NCBI GenBank assembly: GCA_036362985.1
Contig: JAYGXS010000002.1
Location: 10,490,396 to 10,554,395 of the forward strand
DNA: 64,000 nt
Source of the DNA: Ligula intestinalis
Taxonomy: Eukaryota > Platyhelminthes > Cestoda > Diphyllobothriidea > Diphyllobothriidae
Direction: 5' to 3'
Part shown: piece after piece, positions 58,601-64,000 of the stretch
Position numbering within the stretch: position 1 is the stretch's first letter
Layout of the letters: every line of letters begins with the position of its first letter
Notes under the pieces: generated by a model
Told to the model about the DNA's origin: nothing
Seen by the model: the letters and a program-made list of their open reading frames with translations, nothing else
The model's database searches: none
Translations under genes and position numbers: made by a program

Positions 58601-60181
58601 CAAAGCATCTGTAGCTGCTGTGACCGACGCCACAGCTGCTTCCGCTTGGGCCTTTTCTTCTGCAAGGATTTTGTTGTATGCCTCGATTGTGCGACGTTCC
58701 AGAGCAAAGTCATACTAGAAGAGGCAATTGTATAGATGCTCAAATATTCAATACAAATCCTTCTGTTGAAAAAATTAGCAAATTTGATGGCAATTTTCGA
58801 GGATTTTAGTATGGAGATTTTAGTAACGTTATGTTTGAAAGCGAAATCAAATATATAATCCGAACAGAACAAAGAGTACACGTGCTACGGAGGGATAAAT
58901 AAAAAGGTTACTGGTGTCGCCTTCTAAGTTGTGGTTTTTACTAAAATGCCTGTGGAAACCTAGCACATTTCTTGAATTATACCGTGTCGATGTGCCGTGG
59001 AAGAAAACAACAAGATAATAAATTGCTAGGTCGCCTGAGCACGGTAGATGCCAAAGCTTCGAGTTATTTTTTACACAGAAGAGCTAGTTTTTTCAGTTTC
59101 TTAAGTTGTATTCTTAAGCAAGTGAAGCTACGGTAAACGACAAGATGTATGCTTCGAAATGACACGCTGACATCGCCCACGGGCAGGAAAGCCTCTGAAC
59201 TAGACTAGTCAGCCTACCAAAAATTGAAATTGTGTGCCGCTTTCCTTACAGCGTCATATTGGGGTCTGGGCGGTGACAAAATTGACTCTGCAATACACTA
59301 TAGAATGACAAGCGATATCTAGGCCAGTTGAAACCATTCAGCAAGAAAGTAAAATTAATAACGCACACACGAAAATTGCCTACATACGTAAACCGGACGC
59401 AAATTAAAAGCATCGGTTCACAGCTCCCCGAAATAAGTGTTTACGATTCCCTCAACATGCTAGAGCTGAGTGGCTCACTGGTTCACGTATACTTAAAATA
59501 AAGTGACTCAATCAACCACTACACACTCTATCACTGGTGCTAGTAATTGAGTCGCGAAGAGCGGTGGCAACTGCACTTGACAGGGCGTAATTTTGCTTTC
59601 AGAATCAATTTTCAAGCAAAACGCTCCAATAGTCCGAGTACAACATTTAAGATCGGTGATCACGAAGCCCTGCTATTAGTAATTCGCATCAGAACAGCAA
59701 TCAAGGATACATATATGCTTATCAAAGTAAGATTGGGGCTTTGATTAGCATGCTTATAAAAAATTATAAACTCCAGTAGTATGTCAATTTTGATCGCGGT
59801 TAAGCCACGCAGTCATGCGTCAGTTTTTGATCACACGATTGTCGTTTTTAAGAGAAAATGAAAACTTTAATATGAAGTTGATTAATGGTTTTATATATAG
59901 CCTGTCCCATGAGGACACAATATATATCGGATATACATTGGAATCTCTATGAAAAGAGGTTCCAAACATGTTACATATATGTAAATTCCTACTAGGGATG
60001 GCTACAAAGTCGGTGTAGAGTTAAATATACTAACCTCGTATTCATGTTTACCGAGACAGATTTGTTGAATGGAATTGGGAATATCCGCAAAAACGGGAAC
60101 TTTTACCTTAACCTGAATCTGCACATCATTAACGAGTGCAGGCCCCCAACAAACGTCTCTACCTAAACTATAAGATCCCAT
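46394..60181 (-). CDS. UBAP1: UBAP1-like ESCRT-I subunit, five coding exons
   Basis: Coding exons, in transcript order, are 60181-60035, 58714-57839, 51245-51074, 49935-49784 and 46699-46394. Together they make 1653 nt, or 550 residues plus stop; from memory the human protein is about 500. Junction phases are 0, 0, 1 and 0, and all agree. Seen: a UMA-like N-terminus (residues about 20-49) running into YDFALERRTIEAY (50-62), an acidic motif DPFDVAEL..EELRDVL (159-179), ITFPRL (about 251-256), then UBA-type helices with MGF at 381-383 and 463-465. This order is that of UBAP1, which joins TSG101, VPS28 and VPS37 in ESCRT-I on endosomes and binds ubiquitinated cargo through the C-terminal SOUBA. 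Introns are about 1.3, 6.6, 1.1 and 3.1 kb and are filled with repeats. Kinship is strong; pathway role is from the family. Confidence 0.92.
46780..47960 (+). mobile_element. RTE-like LINE, RT palm to 3' end, nearly intact
   Basis: The frame 46795-47865 is open for 357 codons but for one TAG at 47200-47202. It shows FAIRSDVRQGYVLSPIVFNY, then LTDLDYADDIALLASSF with the YADD catalytic box. SINAGKTKVF, FKYLGARLLPNG, RASVPSVLLYGCECWAMRVE and RWFGHFLRRQPQE follow. The 3' end near 47900 has GCACAAGTACAAGTA. It is 5' truncated just before MALDG. It lies in the last UBAP1-like intron in the opposite direction, about 80 bp from the exon 5 acceptor. Confidence 0.88.
48200..48375 (+). repeat. SINE tail copy 1
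   Basis: Matches 48530-48690: TGCGATTGGCTG-like block, AGATTGAGCTCCAAGGCCAA and TGATCGGTGAACGCCATTT. Confidence 0.55.
48413..48690 (+). repeat. tRNA-derived SINE
   Basis: The head has CCCGTGGCTCATTGGGAGAG (box A-like) and CGCGGTTAAACCCGAG (box B-like). The body and tail (to TTGATCAGTAAACGCCACTT) repeat 48200-48375. It lies in the last intron of the UBAP1-like gene. Confidence 0.65.
48691..49783. other. intron, nothing else recognised
   Basis: Rest of the intron between exons 4 and 5. AT-rich, with a GC-richer patch at 49290-49520; no motif. Confidence 0.4.
49784..49935 (-). CDS. UBAP1: UBAP1-like exon 4 (middle of the SOUBA)
   Basis: The acceptor follows a long pyrimidine tract (ttccttccctccaag|GT). 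The donor AAG|GTTCGT is weaker than consensus but is the only one that keeps phase and alignment. It encodes 50 residues, including KIFITQLVNFSSLVDTEGV and VREEFAKAAVIVSPNDLGK. These match the helical solenoid between the first and last UBA of UBAP1. No GT-AG alternative gives a better join to AWDFINVANEL of exon 5. Confidence 0.85.
50090..50395 (+). mobile_element. CR1-like LINE 3' UTR copy
   Basis: Matches 1-486 and 31580-31915. Ends CCTTAATAAACCTGACCTGA, with the tail of CTGAC units. It lies inside the UBAP1-like intron 3. Confidence 0.75.
51074..51245 (-). CDS. UBAP1: UBAP1-like exon 3 (first UBA of the SOUBA)
   Basis: The acceptor is gccttag|AGA and the donor is ACCA|GTGAGT. It encodes 57 residues plus one nucleotide of a split Ser codon. 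A Pro/Glu-rich linker (residues 342-370) precedes ETLVNCAVEMGFSHARAELL, which has the UBA helix 1 / MGF loop pattern of UBAP1. The split codon A|GT is completed exactly by exon 4. Confidence 0.88.
51246..54339. other. large UBAP1-like intron, first part, nothing recognised
   Basis: AT-rich DNA. Short frames only, no repeat match by eye. No extra exon is needed: exon 2 and exon 3 join in phase. Confidence 0.4.
54340..55170 (-). mobile_element. LINE relic, region before and into the RT
   Basis: The minus strand holds a 185-codon frame (55163-54606), then shifts. At about 54480-54385 the shifted frame reads ITNRIQKLRNNKAPGDDDIL and TEIY, the start of a non-LTR RT as in RTE-like elements. ETIKLVKDSNKDYWTE upstream fits the usual linker. 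Two frameshifts; a dead copy in the UBAP1-like intron 2. Confidence 0.6.
55171..56477. other. UBAP1-like intron, nothing recognised
   Basis: No motif-bearing frame or repeat match. Confidence 0.4.
56478..56760 (+). repeat. single arm of the 44.4-kb palindrome family
   Basis: Matches 44367-44600 in order: GTAAAGAAGACAAAGGC, TATTAG.CTGA, AACAGCAAGCATTGGCATG, GTAGCATT.GTGATTGG, CCACGCTCAC. The mirror arm is absent. Confidence 0.7.
56761..57838. other. UBAP1-like intron, part next to exon 2
   Basis: Open plus frame 56757-57080 without motif; the rest AT-rich with a short C run at 57674. Nothing supported. Confidence 0.4.
57839..58714 (-). CDS. UBAP1: UBAP1-like exon 2 (central linker region)
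   Basis: The acceptor is ttctag|TAT and the donor is ACC|GTAAGT. There are 292 codons with no stop. The exon begins with the charged helix YDFALERRTIEAYNKILAEE, followed by a Pro/Thr/Ala-rich disordered stretch. Next come the conserved DPFDVAELNTINEIEELRDV motif, a second disordered stretch, and SLKDITFPRL. Disordered linkers of this kind separate the UMA and SOUBA ends in UBAP1. The open frame continues a few codons past the donor, so the splice rests on the strong GTAAGT and on phase with exon 3. Confidence 0.9.
58715..60034. other. UBAP1-like intron 1
   Basis: AT-rich. A small inverted repeat around TATATAGCCTGTCCCATGAG (about 59892-59925) is the only structure noticed. Confidence 0.4.
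60035..60181 (-). CDS. UBAP1: UBAP1-like exon 1 (start codon, UMA-like segment)
   Basis: The exon starts with ATG at 60181-60179, with C at -3 and G at +4, and encodes 49 residues. It ends at GAG|GTTAGT. The segment VKVPVFADIPNSIQQ resembles the UMA (UBAP1-MVB12-associated) element that anchors UBAP1 in ESCRT-I. Its last residues HEYE run straight into YDF of exon 2, as in UBAP1 proteins. A 5' untranslated exon further upstream cannot be excluded, because no promoter was recognised. Confidence 0.85.
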
Positions 60182-61619
60182 GGGTCAAAATGACAACTAT
60201 ATCGAATTGCCCGGTTATAAATGCTAGCTGACGGACCAATTAATTATGAGTCCCTATGCAGTCAAATTTAGCAAATGACTAACATGGCCAGGCAAGCCCA
60301 GCTAAAATGGGTTTGTCATTCTCAAGGGCAAGATAATCTGCTTTCAGTGCATTTTAGCGGTGCCGATGGACTTATGGTTCGAAGTCAAGTGGGCGATTGT
60401 TACACGGTATACCTGGTCTCATCTTGAACCAAATTATTTAGGGAGAAGACAAAATTGGTTAGTGATAAGTTTATTGATAAGTCCTGGACCGTATAAGTTG
60501 AGCCAAGAGCCCACAACCTTCTCTCTTGAGCACCCTGTTTAGCAACCAAAGTAAGAGCATTGAGTTTCACAGTATAATGACTGTAAACTGTGTAATAATC
60601 AGTGTAGATGGGCAAGTTGCGAACTGCTTTCATCGATATAATCTTGATTATATCTCTCTCCTAGTAACCAGCTGGCACAAATATTGATGACTTGTGGGTT
60701 CACTGGAGAGCAGCACCATATTTACCTTACTGAAATAGTTTTGAAGGTGTTTCTGTAGAAGTAAGTTTGCTGTCCTAATTCACGTCTATCGAATTATTAA
60801 CCACAAGGCCTCATTAAGAACGGAACCTGGGTTCACTCCGTCGTGACAAATGTTCGACCGCTAGTTTTGACGATGTCCATCAAAAGCTGCAGTAAGCGCA
60901 CTCAGCCTGGAATGACCATAAAGTTTTCTCTCAGAATAAGGTAAAAACAGAAGGCCCTCGAGTATACCGCAGAACATACATGTCCAAATCTTCTTCCTAC
61001 ACCTCAAAGGTAAGAATGCAATAAAACATAGAAATGTTTCAACAATATCTAAAATCGGTCTAAAGGGCGACGGGCAGGTAACAGTTACAAAAGCCCTCCG
61101 TATGGGCCGAATAAGAGATGAAAAGTCCAACCAAGTCCTTTAAAGGTTGTCTTTTACAGTGAGGAAAAAAGCCCAGCCATCGAAAAGCAGGAAGAAATTA
61201 CTCCGAATCTTCCCTACAGCGGTTTTTCAGGAAGATTTTACGCTCGCTCTGCGGAAGAAAATGACTTTGATTGAAGCGAACTTTTTAAGGGATCCGAACA
61301 TGAAGAAAGCTGTCTCCGAATATTGAACGGACCATCATCCATATCCCGAGTTCATTTTTATGGAGAAATCCTAAAACTTTAGCAGCTTAAGCGTGATTAA
61401 AACAAATCCATCCAGATCAGCATCAACATGTTTTACATTAAATTTCACGCAACGGGCAGATGCCTGCATAAGGGAGTAAATCCCCGCAATCTGAATACTA
61501 GTGCTCAAAATCTTCTTTAAAAAATCGATGAGCACGAGGCCCTTACTTCACACTGAACAGCTGACGTTGTTGCCATAAATGTAACGTTGCTTTTGGATAC
61601 CAGAATTTCGATATACAGT
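60182..61619. other. upstream flank of the UBAP1-like gene
   Basis: Would contain its promoter (minus strand). No TATA box or other element is convincing. 61140-61400 may be decayed LINE, with no clear motif. Confidence 0.35.
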
Positions 61620-62400
61620 TACCACTGGTCTTTCCTTGGTTTTCAATTCTAACGTTCGTAAGGGTGTGGTTTTAATTTTCCGTACTCGGAGGACCATTGA
61701 GGACCATTCCTTCAAATATCATTTCAACGGGCAGGCCCTTTCAAATGTTGAGGAAGAGAAAGGCCCCAATTTTCCATTAATTTCCTCGCCTACGCCCTCT
61801 TCACATGGGTGTTATTTGCGCTAAGACGAGGATTTTCTGACATCGATAATGAGTTGTTTAGGTAACCCTATGGAACATAAGTTCATTCCCACATGAGCAA
61901 TGCCGTCCAGGTCTGGCATACGTGGTTTAAGGAGGATGATCTGCAATTGAAAAGATTGCAGGCAAAAGACATGGAGTTGGTCAAGAATCTAAGTCATCTG
62001 CCTTACGAAGTCATACCGGCTGGACTTAAGTTTTTTCCTCAAAATTACAGACAATCAAGTGGTGAACTCATTCAAACCTACTGAATTGTCGGAGGCCATG
62101 AGTGCACCGTAAATTTTGATGACTTCTTCGAATATGCTTGGACGGATTTTCCCTCTTAACTGCAGGAGAATTTTTTCCAGGCAGACGTTCGATGAAACCC
62201 CTTCTCGCAAATGGTCTTTTGAGCGTGGAACGGACTCTCTGGCGAGGTGGTCCTTTCGGAAACTGTTGTGACATTTAAATGCAAACTCCATTCTGATTAG
62301 CCGAGAAACTGTCGCGCAGTGCCAATCTGACTCGCAAGGGAGAGTATTTCATCTAATTATTATGCAATTTTGCTTACCCAATAGTCATATTTTATTACTT
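61620..62400 (+). mobile_element. CR1-like LINE C-terminal relic
   Basis: The plus strand reads HFNGQALSNVEEEKG (about 61720), then NAVQVWHTWFKEDD, LVKNLSHLPYEV, LKFFPQNYRQSSGELIQTY (61893-62084) and AWNGLSGEVVLSETV (about 62225). This is the order of CR1-type C-termini. Several shifts; dead. Confidence 0.7.
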
Positions 62401-62804
62401 TTTCGACTCCCCCAGCTCTTCGCTTGCAAGCACGTAATTGAAGTATTTTTCCTTTCTCATTTCTATCTATGCATTTTTGGTCACCTTGTTACCAACAGGG
62501 AGGTTACCTTTCCCTCGATAAACATAAACTGATAAAATGAAGAGGTGTCAGTAGCGGCCGTTTGTGACAAGCTCACACATATTGCTGACGTCAACTCTAT
62601 AGTTGTCATATGACATGTTGTTTACGTTAATTTTTTTGCGATTGTAGGTTATGGATAGGTAGGTTAAGGGCAAAATATTTATTCTCTTTATAAAGTGGCT
62701 CATGCCTTCTTTTAAACGCCTCAATCCTTTCAGCAGAACAAACGGCCTAAGGAGTTTTCCCGTTCGTCAATCATCCAATGGCACAATAAGTAAGCCACAG
62801 ATCA

Positions 62805-63035
62805 CTTTCGACGAGCTGGACAAGGGCAATTGATACAAAAGAACCCGTACATGCGGCCTACATTGATTTCCGGAAGGCCTTTGACAGTGTTCCACACCAA
62901 CGTCTCCTGCACAAGTTGAGACTGATGGGTATCGGAGGCAGACTTCTTATGTGGATTGAGAATTTCTTTGCTGGTCTTTCCCAAATTGTGTGTGTAGGAC
63001 AACAACAATCAAGGCCGACAGTCATCGATAAATAA
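62805..63035 (+). mobile_element. CR1-like LINE RT fragment
   Basis: The plus strand reads HAAYIDFRKAFDSVPHQRLL, then HKLRLMGIGGRLLMWIENFF and SQIVCVGQQQSRPTVI. This is RT palm motif A (YIDF..AFD) and following. Well preserved up to a break at about 63030. Confidence 0.8.
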
Positions 63036-63965
63036 TAAATATATTTTATATTTTAGGCCCGGAGGGCCTTGTCATTGCAAACTTAGTGCTGTGGAAAAAT
63101 AAAAACGATGTCGATAAATGCTGCTCTCTGTGAACAACTACATAGGCAACGGGAGCGTTTAGTAATGTTAGCAGATAAATTCATATTTACCAACATATCA
63201 TCATTTAAAAATAATCGTCAACACTCTCTGAAACGCACGGTGAACTAAGGAGTAAGCAGTGAAAAAAAACTCCTACCATTATAGCAGGGGCAGAGTTCAG
63301 CAGACCCCACTTAAAAAACGTAGGAGAAAATAACTACTTCTACAGAATTAAGGAGGTTGGTCGATAGGATTGATTGCAGTGCAACGATACAGGACTGTTA
63401 ATGAGAACGTATGAGGGTTTGAAACGCTTCTTGTCGTTGGAGAAATTATATAGCCGCAGAGGCTGCCGGTTACCACTGTAACACCGCCCAACTGGCTTCA
63501 TGATCAACCATCAGGGAGGTGAGACCGAAGGAGGCCATCGCACATAACAGGGTCAAAAAGATGAGGGAATGGTAGAGGTCACGTGATCATCACCAAAACG
63601 CCGGAGATGCAATCTTTCGGACTGCTGAGTCCAGCGACAAGCTGCCAAAAATAGTAGAACCACCATGAGCATGACTAGGGACCATTGTCAGGGTTTTAAA
63701 ACGGGGAACGGAGAACGGCAGTATTGATTGGACAGAGAAAGGGAGGAAACACTGTTGCAAATATCACTCTATAGAGGAAGCAATAGAAATGTATGGAAAA
63801 CAATTTAATCTCAATATAACCACCTCATATATCGGGGGGACCTTTTTTAAAGTCCAAAAGTTGTGTTTGGGAAGGAGACGGATAAAAAAGGATTTATATC
63901 TTCCAAAGTTAAGTGTTTGCGTAATTTGGTTTTACAAACTGCTTAGTTAATTGACAGCCTTATTT
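63036..63965. other. unidentified 930-bp segment splitting a LINE
   Basis: It lies between two pieces of what reads as one RT. AT-rich at both ends with a GC-richer middle (63450-63720). No ORF or terminal repeat recognised. Confidence 0.4.
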
Positions 63966-64000
63966 CGAGAGCAGAGTCCCTCAAGGTTCAGTACTCGGAC
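63966..64000 (+). mobile_element. CR1-like LINE RT, continues past the window
   Basis: The plus strand reads ESRVPQGSVLG up to the last base, the RT motif that directly follows the piece ending at 63030 in the 30.1-kb copy. The element continues outside the window. Confidence 0.7.

Overview
This is a eukaryotic, gene-poor and repeat-rich window. Coding DNA sits in short exons separated by kilobase introns with GT..AG borders. The intervening DNA is packed with decayed non-LTR retrotransposons, Penelope-like elements (PLEs) with GIY-YIG domains, tRNA-derived repeats and long inverted repeats. This mix, plus a divergent UBAP1 gene, fits a flatworm. A diphyllobothriidean tapeworm is my best guess, but that is inference rather than something a marker gene shows.

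Two spliced genes were assembled by hand from splice sites and codon phase. (1) Plus strand, 8411-24322: at least seven coding exons encoding 635 or more residues of a low-complexity, Ser/Arg/Pro-rich protein that I do not recognise. Its first exon(s) lie upstream and were not found. (2) Minus strand, 60181-46394: five coding exons encoding a 550-residue homologue of UBAP1, the ESCRT-I subunit. It has the N-terminal UMA-like segment, the conserved acidic middle motif and the C-terminal overlapping UBA (SOUBA) region. Every exon junction is in phase. A third, weaker candidate is a minus-strand 3' terminal exon (22062-22358) followed by AATAAA, nested in the last intron of gene 1.

Layout. 1-6760: CR1-like LINE remnants, one interrupted by a PLE with a 10-bp target duplication. 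6760-24500: the unknown gene, whose introns carry a tRNA-like palindrome, other palindromes and a MITE. 24700-31920: tRNA-derived and GC-rich repeats, a PLE with RT end plus GIY-YIG, RTE-like and CR1-like LINE pieces. 31920-45900: no convincing host gene; foldback elements (32.4-33.1, 42.3-43.3, 44.4-44.8 kb), a broken PLE (38.95-40.9 kb) and an inverted repeat beside it. 45900-60181: the UBAP1-like gene, with an RTE-like LINE, tRNA-derived repeats, a CR1 tail and further LINE debris in its introns and a poly-G tract just past its stop. 60200-64000: upstream of UBAP1, two CR1-like fragments, the last running off the window.

There are no operons, CRISPR arrays, rRNA genes or intact tRNA genes. 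Host-gene functions rest on recognition of conserved motifs and exon logic; repeat families are named only as far as visible motifs allow.
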